NCBI GenBank assembly: GCA_002291465.1
Contig: CP021238.1
Span: 3,224,001-3,288,000 of the forward strand
DNA length: 64,000 nucleotides
Source of the DNA: Mycobacterium lepraemurium
GTDB lineage: Bacteria > Actinomycetota > Actinomycetes > Mycobacteriales > Mycobacteriaceae
Direction: 5' to 3'
Part shown: piece by piece, positions 1 to 9,240 of the stretch
Numbering within the stretch: position 1 is the stretch's first letter
Layout of the letters: each line of letters starts with the position of its first letter
Made by a program: the position numbers and the translations under genes
Notes under the pieces: generated by a model
Database searches by the model: none
Seen by the model: the letters and a program-made list of their open reading frames with translations, nothing else
What the model was told of the DNA's origin: nothing

Positions 1-1
1 G

Positions 2-728
2 TCCCACGTGCCGGTCATCGATCCCGAGGGTGCGGCGACCCGGCTGGGCCACTCGGTGGCGTTCTTCATCGGCACCGCCTACGGGTCGACCGAAACCGCC
101 GAACGGCTGGCGAAATCCGTGCGGGCGATGCACCACACCATCAAGGGCACTCGCCCGGACGGGGCCCGCTACGACGCCGACGATCCCGAATGGCTGCGCT
201 GGAACTACGCGACGGTCGTCTGGGGCATCGCCACCGCGCACGAGCTGTATCACCCAATGCCGTTGCGCGGCAAGGCACTCGACCCGCTATTACGGCGAGT
301 TCGTCCGCGTCGGGGCACGCACTGGGAGGCACCGATCTGCCCGCCACCAAGGCCGAGACACTCGAGTGCCTGGAATCCTACTTGCCGAAACTGGCTGTCA
401 CGCATAGCAAAGCGATGGCACGGGCCCCAACGTGGCCATGCCGCAGGCCGCCGTCGACTGGGCCATCCGCGGCACCATGCCGAATTGGGCCAAGCAGATG
501 TTGCAGCACCGCGACTGCAACATCATCGAGCGCACCGCCCGTCGCAGTGCGGTGTGGGCGATCATCAACGGCATCCATGCCGCGTCGGGCCCGGCCCTGG
601 AGTTCCGGCAGGCTCAGGCCCGGGTCAGGGGTGGCACCACCGTCCCGCGCACGGTGCCGAGCTACGTGCTGGGCACCGACCAGGTGCACAGCCGCGCCGA
701 GGTCGAGCGCAGCTTCCAATCGGTGTGA
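2..728 (+). pseudogene. DUF2236 (MpaB-like oxygenase) family gene, 5'-truncated by window and frameshifted
   Basis: Reads as a DUF2236 / oxygenase-MpaB family protein, a heme-linked actinobacterial family of unclear substrate. The coding signal moves through three frames: frame 2 to about 285, frame 3 to about 307, frame 1 to about 420, then frame 3 to the TGA at 726-728. Each switch fits one base: an extra C near 283-289, an extra G in the G run near 305-310, and one missing base near 420. Once the frames are joined, the peptide is continuous and family-like (YYGEFVRVG, then HALGGTDLPATK, then AMPQAAVDWAIRGTMPNWAKQ). The natural start lies left of the window. The 3' end overlaps the convergent DUF732 gene. 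Family call is from remembered similarity; the frame switches are seen directly. Confidence 0.75.
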
Positions 729-1072
729 GCGCCGGCAGCTAGTCCGGCCCGACCCGCTGCCCCAGATGCTTGGGGACAGTAGGCACTGACCGCAATCATG
801 GTGAACTGGGCGGCACCGTCCACCGTGAACCCCGGATTGCTCGACGACACGTTCTTGATGACCTCGACCTGAGGGCTGCCCTGGTCCATCAGCTCGCACG
901 CCCGTTTGCCCACTTCAATGGCGGTCACCGGGTTCTGGTAGGTGATGCCGGCCTGGTTGAGCGCGGCCAGGAAGCTGGCGTCGGATCCCGTGGTGCCGGC
1001 CGGATCGGCGTGCGTCGACGCGGCCATCCCGGCCAGCGCGGCGAAGCCGGCGAGCAGCGCAAGCATTCGCAT
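662..1072 (-). CDS. DUF732-family secreted small protein
   Basis: 136-residue ORF starting with ATG at 1070-1072. Residues 1-22 form a signal peptide (MRMLALLAGFAALAGMAAS, then THADP as the probable cleavage region). The mature part has the pattern of mycobacterial DUF732 proteins: an N-terminal FLAALNQAGITY segment, a central Cys in GKRACELMDQG, and a C-terminal SAYCPQ, so the two Cys could form a disulfide. Family members usually end soon after the YCP motif. Here about 30 further residues run antisense into the decayed DUF2236 gene, so the tail may be a read-through extension. Function unknown; exported to the envelope or medium. It is divergent from the phospholipase D gene, with about 70 bp between starts. 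Confidence 0.65.
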   Translation of the reverse strand: MRMLALLAGFAALAGMAASTHADPAGTTGSDASFLAALNQAGITYQNPVTAIEVGKRACELMDQGSPQVEVIKNVSSSNPGFTVDGAAQFTMIAVSAYCPQASGAAGRAGLAAGAHTDWKLRSTSARLCTWSVPST

Positions 1073-1141
1073 CGCTTCATCCTCGTACAGACGAGCCGCC
1101 GACGCATCCCAGCCCCCGACTGGGGTGTGGTACACAGTCGT

Positions 1142-2584
1142 ATGCCCGCGCTGCTGACCCCCGGCCAGACGTGCTGGCGCACGGCGCGTGCCGATCGGTT
1201 CGCCGCCATCATCGATGCGGCCGACTACTTCCGGCACGTCAAGGCGGCGATGCTGCGTGCCCGCCATCGAATCATGCTGGTCGGCTGGGACTTCGACTCC
1301 CGCGTGACTTTCGAACGCGGCGACAAGACACCGCCCGGCCCAGACCAGTTGGGCGCCTTCCTTTTTTGGGTGGTGCGCAAACGCCCGGCCCTGCAGATCC
1401 GCCTGCTGAAGTCCAATCTGCGCCTGCTGCCGGCCCTCGACGGACTGTGGTTCGGGCTCACCCCGGTGTCGCTCCTGAACCAGATCAGCAGCAGGCGAAT
1501 GCACTTCGCCATCGACGGCGCCCACCCGGTCGGCTCGGTGCATCATCAGAAGATCGTCGTCGACGATGCGGTGGCGTTCTGCGGCGGTATCAATCTGACC
1601 CTCGACCGGTGGGACACCCGCGCGCACGAGCACACCAGCCGGCGCCGCCGCACGACCGGGCGCGGCTACGGGCCGCGGCACGACGTAGGGGTGGCGGTCG
1701 ACGGCGCGGCGGTGCGGGCGCTCGGCGAGCAAGCCCGCACCCGGTGGCAGACCGCCACCAAGCAGTCGCTGTCACCGGTCACCGCCAAACACAGCGCGTG
1801 GCCCAGCAAGCTGCGGCCGACCCTGCGCAACGTCGACGTCGGAATCGCGCTCACCCTGCCGGATCTCGACGATCGACCCGAGGTGCGCCAGGTCGAGGCG
1901 CTCAACCTGGCCGCCATCGCAGCAGCCCGCGACACCATCTATGTGGAGAACCAATACCTGGCGTCGCGAACCATTGCCCAGGCACTAGCGCAGCGGCTGC
2001 GCGAGGAACACGGCCCGGAGATCGTCATCGTGCTCGCGCGCAAAGGCAACAACCCGCTGGAACGCGGAACCATGGACAGCGCGCGCCACCGCCTGATCCG
2101 ACTGCTGTGGGACGCCGACGAGCACCATCGCCTCGGTGTCTACTGGCCCGTGACCGACGGCGGTGCGCCGATCTACATCCACGCGAAGGTGCTGGCGGTC
2201 GACGATCGGCTGTTGCGCATCGGCTCGTCGAATTTCAACAACCGGTCAATGGGGTTCGACAGCGAATGCGACGGGGCCATCGAGGCGCGCGGCTCGCAGC
2301 ACGATGACGTGCGCCGCGAGATCACGTCGGTGCGAAACGAATTGGTGGCCGAGCATCTCGGTGTAGCGGTCGCCACCCTGCAAGAAGCGATCGTCGACCA
2401 CAGGTCGCTGCTGGCCGCGGTCGAGGCACTTCGCGGCGACGGCAAGATGTTGCGGCCGTTCACCGAGCGCACCGTGGCCAACGAGGCCGGCCCGCTGGCC
2501 GAAAACGAGCTGATGGACCCCGACCACGTTCCCCGCTCGCTCACGCGCAGCGTGCAGCGGCTCGACACCGGCCGGCGACGCTGA
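1142..2584 (+). CDS. Phospholipase D-family protein (two HKD motifs)
   Basis: 480 residues from ATG at 1142. The frame is open further upstream, but there it overlaps the divergent DUF732 gene. Two HxKxxxxD motifs are visible: H135/K137/D142 in VHHQKIVVDD and H347/K349/D354 in YIHAKVLAVDD, each followed by the Gly/Ser-Asn segment (GGINL; GSSNFNNRSMGFDSE) typical of the superfamily. The paired motifs form one active site that cleaves or transfers phosphodiesters, probably phospholipids such as cardiolipin or phosphatidylglycerol. No signal peptide or membrane helix is evident. The substrate cannot be told from sequence. Both motifs and the frame are intact, unlike several neighbours. Confidence 0.85.
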   Translation: MPALLTPGQTCWRTARADRFAAIIDAADYFRHVKAAMLRARHRIMLVGWDFDSRVTFERGDKTPPGPDQLGAFLFWVVRKRPALQIRLLKSNLRLLPALDGLWFGLTPVSLLNQISSRRMHFAIDGAHPVGSVHHQKIVVDDAVAFCGGINLTLDRWDTRAHEHTSRRRRTTGRGYGPRHDVGVAVDGAAVRALGEQARTRWQTATKQSLSPVTAKHSAWPSKLRPTLRNVDVGIALTLPDLDDRPEVRQVEALNLAAIAAARDTIYVENQYLASRTIAQALAQRLREEHGPEIVIVLARKGNNPLERGTMDSARHRLIRLLWDADEHHRLGVYWPVTDGGAPIYIHAKVLAVDDRLLRIGSSNFNNRSMGFDSECDGAIEARGSQHDDVRREITSVRNELVAEHLGVAVATLQEAIVDHRSLLAAVEALRGDGKMLRPFTERTVANEAGPLAENELMDPDHVPRSLTRSVQRLDTGRRR

Positions 2585-2664
2585 CCCGCGGCGATTCGGG
2601 TGGGGGTCGGGCCGAGCCCGGCCTACTGTGGACAGCAGCGCCGGGCGGACTAAGGACGAGCAAC

Positions 2665-3528
2665 ATGAGCATCGACGACGAATCCGTGACCACGCTGGAG
2701 GACCTCAGGGGCGATCTGGCGCAACGGTACAAGCGGACGCCGGCCGGCGGGAGTTCGGTGGACAGCGCGATCGTCGAGGCCGACATGGCCGCACTCGACC
2801 GCGACGGCTACGTCATCTGGGCGAACCTGCTCAGCACCGAGCAGTGCGCGCAGATCCGCGGGACCGTGCGGCCCTGGCTCGGGCACACCGGGCGCAACTC
2901 GTTCGAGGGCCGGCGCACCCAGCGCGTCTACCGCGTGCTGAGCCGCACCCGGGTGTGTGATCGGCTGGTCGACCATCCCGGGGTGCTCGCAGTGCTCGAC
3001 CGGTTGCTGATGCCCAACTGTCTGCTTTCGGCGTTGCAGGCCATCAACATTCAGCCCAGCGAGGCCGCACAGCTGGCGCACCACGACGACGGCTTCTACC
3101 CGGTTCCGCGGCCGCGGGCCCCGCTGGCGGCGGCCACCATCTGGGCGATCGACGAGTTCACCGCCGACAACGGCGCCACCGTGCTCTACCCAGGCAGCCA
3201 GCGCTGGGGCAAGCGCCGGCCGGGCCCGGACGACGAGGCAATACCCGTCGTGATGCCCGCGGGTTCGTGCGTCTTGTTCGTCGGGACGTTGTGGCACGGC
3301 GGCGGCACCAACACCACCGACCGGGCTCGCCTCGCCGTCACCGCCCAGTACTGCCAACCGTGGCTGCGGCCGATAGAGGCCTTCACCCTGTCGGTGCCGC
3401 GCGACATCGCGCGGACGGTCTCCGATGACATTCGCCGCATGCTGGGCTACAGCATCCACCCGCCGTTCGTCGGCGCGGTCGACGGCCTGCATCCGTTGCG
3501 GCTGCTTGAAATCGAGCCGGACGCATAG
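2665..3528 (+). CDS. Phytanoyl-CoA dioxygenase (PhyH) family protein
   Basis: 287 residues, ATG at 2665. The fold and motif pattern are those of PhyH-type Fe(II)/2-oxoglutarate oxygenases. An HxD pair lies in LAHHDDGFY (residues 138-145), the distal His is H211 in LWHGGGTN, and the 2-oxoglutarate-binding Arg follows at about R220-R222 (TDRARLAV). The family hydroxylates small lipophilic or acyl substrates in the cytoplasm. The substrate here is unknown. The gene sits 80 bp after the phospholipase D gene on the same strand and just before a convergent serine hydrolase, so co-transcription with the former is possible but not shown. Confidence 0.8.
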   Translation: MSIDDESVTTLEDLRGDLAQRYKRTPAGGSSVDSAIVEADMAALDRDGYVIWANLLSTEQCAQIRGTVRPWLGHTGRNSFEGRRTQRVYRVLSRTRVCDRLVDHPGVLAVLDRLLMPNCLLSALQAINIQPSEAAQLAHHDDGFYPVPRPRAPLAAATIWAIDEFTADNGATVLYPGSQRWGKRRPGPDDEAIPVVMPAGSCVLFVGTLWHGGGTNTTDRARLAVTAQYCQPWLRPIEAFTLSVPRDIARTVSDDIRRMLGYSIHPPFVGAVDGLHPLRLLEIEPDA

Positions 3529-3545
3529 CTTTTGGGTCTTCAGCG

Positions 3546-5039
3546 CTACGGCGGGGCGGCGCCGTAAAGGTGTAGGGCCCGGGCGGCGGCGGTGGCCACG
3601 TCACCGCGCAGATTCGAGATCGGCGGGCTGCCCCGCCGGTGGATCGAGTTGGACAGCAGGATCACGTAGGTGTCCGAGCCCGGGTCCATCCACAGCGTGG
3701 TTCCGGTGAATCCGGTGTTGCCGAAGCTGCCGATGGGAAAGACGCGTCCCCGCGGCCTGGAGTAGCCGGTGTCGATGTCCCAGCCGAACCCGAACAGGTT
3801 CTGCCCCTTGATCGCCGGATAGCTCGGCGTGCCTGACCGGGCGGCACGGTTGGCCGCTTCCAGTTGTCGGGGGTCATGGCCCGGTTGCTGCGGGGTCGTC
3901 ATCAGCTCGACAGTGCCCTGCTGCAGTGGAAAATCACTCGGCCGCCCGGCCAGCCGGTCGAGCAGGGCCTGCGCATAGACGCCGACGTCGTGCGCCGTGG
4001 AGAACACGCCGGCGTTGCCGGCCACGCCGCCCATCCGGCGGGCCGTCGGGTCATGCACCGTACCCCGCAGCAGGGCATAGTAATCCGGGTTTTTGCTCGG
4101 GTCGTCCCTGCTTTCCTCGTCGCGTGCGGTCGGCGCGATACGCGGCAAAAGCATTGTGCGCCAATCCTCTTCGGGGCACGCCGTCGTCGGCTCGCCGTTC
4201 GGCGCCCAGGCGATCGCGGCTCCCCGGATGATGTGGGGGCCGCACGCCTTGGCCGGCGGAAGATACCGGGTGTCGTGCATGCCGAGCGGCCCGAACACGT
4301 GGTGCTGCACGTAGTCGTCCTCGTCCTCGCCGGTGATCTTCTCGAGCAGCGCGCCGAGCAGCAGGTAATTGATGTCGGAGTAGCGGAACTCCCCGGCGGG
4401 GGCCGACTGCAGCGGCGTGGTGAGCGCGCGACGGATGCCCTCTGCCTTGTCGGGTCCGGCCAGCCCCCACGGATCCCGCAAGCTGACGTCGATGCCTTCT
4501 CCCGACGTGTTCGTCAGCAGCATGCGAATCGTCACCTTCGCGCGCTGGGGATCATTCGTGGTGTTGAAGTCGGGCAGATACTTCTGCACGGGATCGTCGA
4601 ACGTGACCTTGCCCCGTTCGTAAAGCTGGGTCACCGCCACCGCGGTGGCCAGGCACTTGGTCAGCGACGCCAGGTCGAAGATCGTGTCCTCGGTCATCGG
4701 CTCCGCGGGTGCGGGCGCCCCGTCCAGCCCGGGTTCGCCGGCGAGCTTGCGCGACCCGTACGCCTGGTGGAAGACCACCTTGCCGTCGTGGCCGACCATC
4801 ACCACGGCGCCCGGCAGCCCGCGTGCGGCGATCACGTCGTTCACCAGCTTGGAGATGGTTGTGAAATCTGCTGCGGAAGAAATCGATTCGGGAACCAGCG
4901 ACGCATGTGGCGTCGTCGACGCCGGCGGGGGCTCGCTCGGCGAGGTATGCACCACACGGCCGGTCGAGGAAGCCGCCACCAGGGTGAGCAAGATGGTTGC
5001 CAGGACGAGGACATTTCGCACCGATGGGTGAACGGGCAT
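3546..5039 (-). CDS. Serine hydrolase, beta-lactamase / class C PBP-like, exported
   Basis: 497 residues from ATG at 5037-5039. A hydrophobic signal or anchor segment spans residues 8-23, followed by a Pro/Ser-rich linker. The catalytic SxxK motif is S125-L-T-K128 and the second motif is Y220-S-D, so this is the beta-lactamase / D-Ala-D-Ala carboxypeptidase / esterase fold. The third motif, usually HTG or KTG, reads NTG (SFGNTGFTG). The segment normally LLTHTSG reads LLTNTSG. Both changes are His to Asn (CAC to AAC) and the first could lower activity. The ORF is open well beyond the chosen start, but that part overlaps the divergent M15 gene. Likely periplasmic; substrate unknown. Confidence 0.8.
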   Translation of the reverse strand: MPVHPSVRNVLVLATILLTLVAASSTGRVVHTSPSEPPPASTTPHASLVPESISSAADFTTISKLVNDVIAARGLPGAVVMVGHDGKVVFHQAYGSRKLAGEPGLDGAPAPAEPMTEDTIFDLASLTKCLATAVAVTQLYERGKVTFDDPVQKYLPDFNTTNDPQRAKVTIRMLLTNTSGEGIDVSLRDPWGLAGPDKAEGIRRALTTPLQSAPAGEFRYSDINYLLLGALLEKITGEDEDDYVQHHVFGPLGMHDTRYLPPAKACGPHIIRGAAIAWAPNGEPTTACPEEDWRTMLLPRIAPTARDEESRDDPSKNPDYYALLRGTVHDPTARRMGGVAGNAGVFSTAHDVGVYAQALLDRLAGRPSDFPLQQGTVELMTTPQQPGHDPRQLEAANRAARSGTPSYPAIKGQNLFGFGWDIDTGYSRPRGRVFPIGSFGNTGFTGTTLWMDPGSDTYVILLSNSIHRRGSPPISNLRGDVATAAARALHLYGAAPP

Positions 5040-5058
5040 GAGGCAAGCGTAGGTCGCG

Positions 5059-5742
5059 GTGGGCGCGGCAGCACAGGGCGGAAACAAGCGCGCGTGCGCA
5101 CCGTCGCTGCTGCCCGCCCCACGCTGGGCGGCCGTGCTGGCGGGCGCGGTCATGCTGGCGCAGTGCACCACTTCGTCGGCCGCCGCCGACCCGACGGTCC
5201 GGCCGGTGACCGCCGCCGAACTGGGCGCGAGCTGGCACCCGGGCTGCCCGGTGGAACCCGGGCAACTGCGACGGGTCGACGTCGACCACGTCGGTTTCGA
5301 CGGCCAAACCCACCGGGGCGAGCTGATCGTGCACCAAGACCTGGCGCCGCAGGTCGTCACGATCTTCGCTCGGCTGTACCGGCTGGGCTTTCCCATCGAG
5401 AAGATCCGCACGGCCGATCACTACCGCGACGCGGACGACGAGCTGTCCATGGAGGACGACAACACCTCGGCGTTCAACTGCCGGGGCATTCCGGGCAGCG
5501 ACCGCTGGTCGCAGCATGCCTACGGCCGGGCGATCGACCTCAACCCGCGTCTCAACCCGTGCCTGTACCCCACCGGCGCCTTCCAACCGCAGAACGCCGG
5601 GGACTTTCTGGACCGCGACCGCACCGACCCGGGCCTGCTGCACGACGGCGACCCGGCCGTGCGCGCCTTCACCGACAGCGGGTGGCGCTGGGGTGGGCAG
5701 TGGACGGCGCCCGTCGACTACCAGCATTTCGAGCGGCCCTGA
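5059..5742 (+). CDS. Exported M15-family (VanY/D-Ala-D-Ala carboxypeptidase-like) metallopeptidase
   Basis: 227 residues from GTG at 5059. A hydrophobic export segment ends near AQCTTSSAAADP (residues 23-45), and its Cys36 could also be a lipobox-like site. The zinc ligands of the M15 peptidase fold are visible: H153 and D160 in the HAYGRAIDLNP motif and H223 in the C-terminal DYQHFE. The family trims D-amino-acid-containing peptidoglycan peptides, so a cell-wall role outside the membrane is likely. The start lies only 19 bp from that of the divergent serine hydrolase, so the true start may be further downstream (for example the ATG near 5152). The frame is intact. Confidence 0.8.
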   Translation: MGAAAQGGNKRACAPSLLPAPRWAAVLAGAVMLAQCTTSSAAADPTVRPVTAAELGASWHPGCPVEPGQLRRVDVDHVGFDGQTHRGELIVHQDLAPQVVTIFARLYRLGFPIEKIRTADHYRDADDELSMEDDNTSAFNCRGIPGSDRWSQHAYGRAIDLNPRLNPCLYPTGAFQPQNAGDFLDRDRTDPGLLHDGDPAVRAFTDSGWRWGGQWTAPVDYQHFERP

Positions 5743-5768
5743 AGCAGCCTCGGTAGCCTGGGTTCGAT

Positions 5769-6273
5769 ATGTCGCGCTCCATTGACGTCTCGACCGGGTC
5801 GCCCGCCAGCGTCGAGCAGATCCACGTGGCGTTCGGTCGCGAGGACTATTGGCTGGCACGGATCGCTCCCGCCGCCACCACCACGTTGGACTCACTGGTG
5901 GTCGACGGCGACGGCACGGTGACGGTGCGCGTCACCCAGCACCTCGGTCGTCAGTTGTTGCCGGGGGGCGGTGGCCAAATTCGTTCGCGGTGACGTCAAG
6001 ATCGTGCAGACCGAGACGTGGCGACGGGACGGTGACGGCCAGGTGCGCGGCCAGGTCGACGTCTCGGCGTCGGGCGGATTGGGCTCGGGTCGCGCGGAAA
6101 GCTGGCTGGAGCCGGCCGAAGACGGGGGCTCGCGATTGCGTTCCGCCGTGCGCGTCGAGGTCAAGATCCCGTTGGTGGGCCGCAAACTCGAGAAGACTAT
6201 CGGAGCCGATCTGGCCAAGGGCATTCCCGAGATGCTGCGCTTCACCACCACCTGGATCGACGAGAACGCGTGA
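5769..6273 (+). pseudogene. DUF2505-family gene with a G-run frameshift
   Basis: Begins ATG at 5769 in frame 3 and continues in frame 1 from about 5971 to the TGA at 6271-6273. Joined, it is one protein of about 168 residues of the mycobacterial DUF2505 type (START-like, unknown ligand), ending MLRFTTTWIDENA. The break is a run of six G at 5963-5968; five G would give the continuous reading LLPGAVAKFVRGD. One extra base therefore separates residues 1-66 from the rest. The next gene, a glycosyltransferase, starts 11 bp downstream and is broken too. The frameshift is read directly; the family name is from remembered similarity. Confidence 0.7.
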
Positions 6274-6283
6274 CGCCCCGGCA

Positions 6284-7443
6284 ATGAGATTTGCGCTCGC
6301 GACCATGGGAACCCGCGGGGATGTCGAGCCGTTCGCCACGATCGGCCGTGAGCTGCAGCGTCGGAGTCACGAGGTACGGATGGCGGTGCCGCCCAACTAC
6401 ATTCGCTTCGTCGAGTCGGCGGGGGTTTCCGCGGTTCCCCACGGCCCGGACCAGGTCAAGCAGAACGAGGACATCGTCCGCAAATACGGCACTGCGCCGA
6501 ACCCGATGTTTCTGGCGTGGGTGATTTCGGAGGATCTCAAGCGGCTCTGGCCCTCATTGGGCACCGCGCTGACGTCGCTGGCCGACGGGGCCGACTTGCT
6601 GTTGACCGACACCAGCGAGCACGGCCTGGCCGCCAATGTCGCTGAGTACTACGACATTCCGGCGGCCACACTGCACTATTACCCCAGCGGTGGGGCCGCG
6701 CAGTTGACCCAGGAAGCCGAATCCGCCCAGCGCCGGGCGCTGGGCCTGCCGGGGCCGACCGCACCGGCGACACGACGGCCGATGGAGCTGCAGGCCTACG
6801 ACGAATTCTTCTTTCCCGGGCTGGCGGCCGAACGGGCCCAATGCGAGGTCCGACGCCCTTTCGTCGGTGCGCTGACGCTGAAGTTGCAGACCGAGGCCGA
6901 CGACGAGGTGCTGTCCTGGATCGCTGCGGGGACGCCACCGATCTACTTCGGCTTCGGCAGCAGCGCGCGAGTCGCATCGCCGGGTGACGTGATCGCAATG
7001 ATCAGCGCGGCGTGCGCCGAGCTGGGCGAGCGGGCGTTGATTTGCAGCGGCGTTAGCGATCTCACCCAGATCCCGGCCGGCGACCACGTCAAGGCGGTGA
7101 GCGCGGTGAACCACTCGAGCGTGTTTCCCGCGTGCCGCGCGGTCGTCCACCACGGCGGTCCACGTTCGCGGGGATACGGGCGGGAGTGCCCAGCCTGGTG
7201 CTCGCCGTCTCGGTCGACCAACCGTTGTGGGCCGCGGTGATCAATCAGCTGGAAGTCGGCATCGGACGGCATTTCTCGGAGACGACCCCGGATTCGCTGG
7301 TGGCGGATCTGCGGTCGGTCCTCGATCCCCGTTGCGTCGCCCGTACCCGCGCGGTGGCCGCGCGGATGAGAACACCCGCCGAAAGCGCGTCGGCCGCGGC
7401 CGATGTCTTGGAAGACGCAGCGCGCCAAGGTTCTTGCGGCTGA
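6284..7443 (+). pseudogene. UDP-glycosyltransferase (GT1/MGT-like), deletion in the donor-binding motif
   Basis: Starts at ATG 6284 with the typical N-terminus of mycobacterial Rv1524/Rv1526c-type glycosyltransferases (ALATMGTRGDVEPFATIGREL). These attach sugars to lipids such as glycopeptidolipids. The frame is open to about 7160, reaching AVVHHGG, and then fails. The remaining C-terminus (TFAGIRAGVPSLVLAVSVDQ, to 7443) lies in another frame. The conserved sugar-donor motif would be HHGGAGTTFAG. What is present fits loss of about 7 bases that encoded its A-G-T part. This removes the nucleotide-sugar site and shifts the frame, so the enzyme is almost certainly dead. The expected motif is family knowledge. 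Confidence 0.8.
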
Positions 7444-7447
7444 TCGC

Positions 7448-8173
7448 TCAGCGATCGAGGGGGCGAAGCTCCGCCTCGGAGATGCTCCGATAGGAGGGGA
7501 ACTCGAAGTCGGGGAAGGCGCAGATGTAACCGCGACCACGGACCTGTTCCAACCAGTAATGCTGGTCGGCGGGCGACGCGCAGGCGTAGAGCTTCATGTA
7601 CGTCGCCGCGAACGGGAACCAGACACCGTTGCCGACAGCCTACCATTCTGCCGCGGTGACGCCGGGGGTTTCGACGCCCCGGTAATCGTCCAGCACGACC
7701 ACGCCCCGGTCGGCCGTGTGTCTCACGGCGAGGTCGATGTCATGGGCGACGCACGGGTAGGCGTGGCAGCCGTCGATGTGGGCCAGGAGCACGGCGCGCT
7801 CTCCCAGGTCGAGCTGCGATGATTCGCAGACCTCGATGATCGGCCGGCGAGTGTGGAAGCGGTCCCAGTTGGCAAGGAACTGCTGTTGGTCCAAGCCCGA
7901 GTATTGGTCTCGTGAGCTCGGCGACCCCTGGGTGTGGTCCACCACCGCTTCGAACAAATCGCAGATCACGAGTTCTTCGTCGTCGCGGAGACCGTAGCCC
8001 ATTAGGATGGCCGACTTGCCTTGGTAGGTGCCGATTTCCAGCATGTCGCCCCTGATCCCCTCGGCCGTCTGGCGAGCGAGCAGATGACTGAAGAGCTCGA
8101 CGTCGGCCTCGAAGAACCAGCCGTCGACCTTGTCCACCTTCTCGGCATAGGCGGTCCACAGGGGATCCGTCAT
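7448..8173 (-). pseudogene. Class I SAM methyltransferase (Methyltransf_24-like) interrupted by an in-frame TAG
   Basis: Reads from ATG at 8171-8173. The SAM-binding motif I is present (DMLEIGTYQGKSAILMG), as are an acidic motif II (LVICDLFE) and a late VVVLDDYRGVETPG. After TAAEW comes a TAG at 7640-7642, and the same frame then continues for 63 clean codons (AVGNGVWFPFAATYMKLYAC and on) to TGA at 7448-7450. The simplest reading is a CAG (Gln) to TAG change in an otherwise whole gene of 242 codons. Such enzymes often modify lipid-linked sugars, which fits the nearby glycosyltransferase; that link is inference. A stop-codon overlap at its 5' end points to a former operon partner upstream. Confidence 0.8.
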
Positions 8174-8316
8174 GACCCGCTCCTGCGCATGAACTCCTCC
8201 GCGGCGATCGGCAGGCCGAGCATATAGATGTCGACTCGCCGGTCGACCCGCGGCTGGAAGTGGTGGGTGAGGACACCGTGTGCGGTGACGCAGCCGCTTC
8301 CGGATGAGACGCGCTG
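8170..8316 (-). pseudogene. 3' remnant of an unidentified gene upstream of the methyltransferase
   Basis: Open frame of 48 codons (containing GVLTHHFQPRVDRRVDIYML and ending EEFMRRSGS) whose TGA at 8170-8172 overlaps the ATG of the methyltransferase. Such ATGA overlaps mark operon partners, so this looks like the last part of a former upstream gene. A TGA at 8317-8319 closes the frame on the 5' side and no start codon is evident. Just beyond begins the lower-G+C immunity-like island, so the remnant may mark where the older operon was cut. I do not recognise the family. Confidence 0.4.
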
Positions 8317-8380
8317 TCACGAAGCACCTGCCGACGGCTCCGTCATGGCGAATCAGCCAGGCCGGCAACGCGATTAGCGC

Positions 8381-8806
8381 TCAGATATTTGGTCCACCCA
8401 TTTCTAAGACGCCATCGCGCGCGACGGGAAAGTATTTTTGGATGCGATCTCGGACAGACTCAAGCCACTGATGCGTTGTCGGAAAATCGACCGTTCGGCT
8501 GTCTCTCATGATTTCGTCAAGTGAAACACTTTGCCTGATGGCAAAACGGGGAAGATATTGCCACTCCCCGGAACGATCGTACAAACCAATCACATTCGCA
8601 GCATCCAATGGTGCGATCATGCAATTGATCTCGCCTTCCCGCGAGGCGTCGTAGACCTGGATCTTGCAATCATTTGACCGGAAGTAAACGACTGATGCCT
8701 TCCGTCCATGCACATCCACGTCGCCGTACTCGTCTAGCTGGAATCCAAGCTGGGTCAACAGCGGTTCCACGACGGAGCGGACCCCGTTCAAGAGCTCTTC
8801 TCTCAT
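8381..8806 (-). CDS. Hypothetical protein, possible immunity protein, in low-G+C island
   Basis: 141 residues from ATG at 8804-8806; a TTG start 27 bases further out is possible. No membrane segment or signal is visible. The sequence (LGFQLDEYGDVDVHGRKASV, IQVYDASREGEINCMIAPLD, and a C-terminal IQKYFPV) is a soluble alpha/beta type I do not recognise with certainty. Its A+T content is visibly higher than the flanking genes, and it lies 44 bp behind the Imm63-like gene on the same strand. The pairing suggests a second immunity protein against a polymorphic toxin, but no toxin gene is present. That role is inference. Confidence 0.6.
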   Translation of the reverse strand: MREELLNGVRSVVEPLLTQLGFQLDEYGDVDVHGRKASVVYFRSNDCKIQVYDASREGEINCMIAPLDAANVIGLYDRSGEWQYLPRFAIRQSVSLDEIMRDSRTVDFPTTHQWLESVRDRIQKYFPVARDGVLEMGGPNI

Positions 8807-8850
8807 TTTCGTCCATCCGTCACACGTACCCAACTTTCTGGTAGCGGGTG

Positions 8851-9240
8851 TCAGAGCGGTTCACCAATGTCGGGGAGCAAGGAAATATCTTCGGGCTGAC
8901 CGTATCTGCGAAATAACTCCGTCGTCTCCCGGACATTTCTTTTTGCCCATTCACCATTCAAGGCACTTAGCACCTGGTACTCGTATTTGAAACGTTCCGC
9001 GCGGTCGCCCACCGATTTGGCCGTTTGGCCCGTGACCAGGCTCTGGGTGTACCAGTACAGCAGGTCGTCGAGATTGCCCAAGCGGTCAAAGCCAAGTTGT
9101 CCGCGCTCGTAGAAGGTGAAGTGATAAGAGCCGTCATCGGCGACATAAATGTTCCGGCCGTCGTTGGTTCGCAAGCCGACAGGCATAGAACGAACGCCTA
9201 GCTTTTCTGATAGCTGGTCGATCTCAGTTTGAAGTTCCAC
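8851..9240 (-). CDS. Imm63-like immunity protein adjacent to ssrA
   Basis: 129 residues from GTG at 9238-9240. The frame is open back to a TTG at 9369, one base from the tmRNA end, but similarity begins at VELQTEIDQLSEKLGV. The core matches my memory of immunity protein family Imm63: an N-terminal helix, then DDGSYHFTFYERG, the signature LDDLLYWYTQS, and a C-terminal LNGEWAKRN plus an acidic tail EDISLLPDIG. Such proteins neutralise toxins delivered by contact-dependent or type VII-like systems. Base composition is lower in G+C than its surroundings, and it directly follows the 3' end of the tmRNA gene, a common integration site. No partner toxin is visible. Confidence 0.6.
   Translation of the reverse strand: MELQTEIDQLSEKLGVRSMPVGLRTNDGRNIYVADDGSYHFTFYERGQLGFDRLGNLDDLLYWYTQSLVTGQTAKSVGDRAERFKYEYQVLSALNGEWAKRNVRETTELFRRYGQPEDISLLPDIGEPL

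Noticed and set aside
5849..7240. 463-codon ORF joining DUF2505 sequence to the glycosyltransferase
   Set aside because: The first 145 codons are the wrong frame of the DUF2505 gene; glycosyltransferase similarity starts exactly at ATG 6284.
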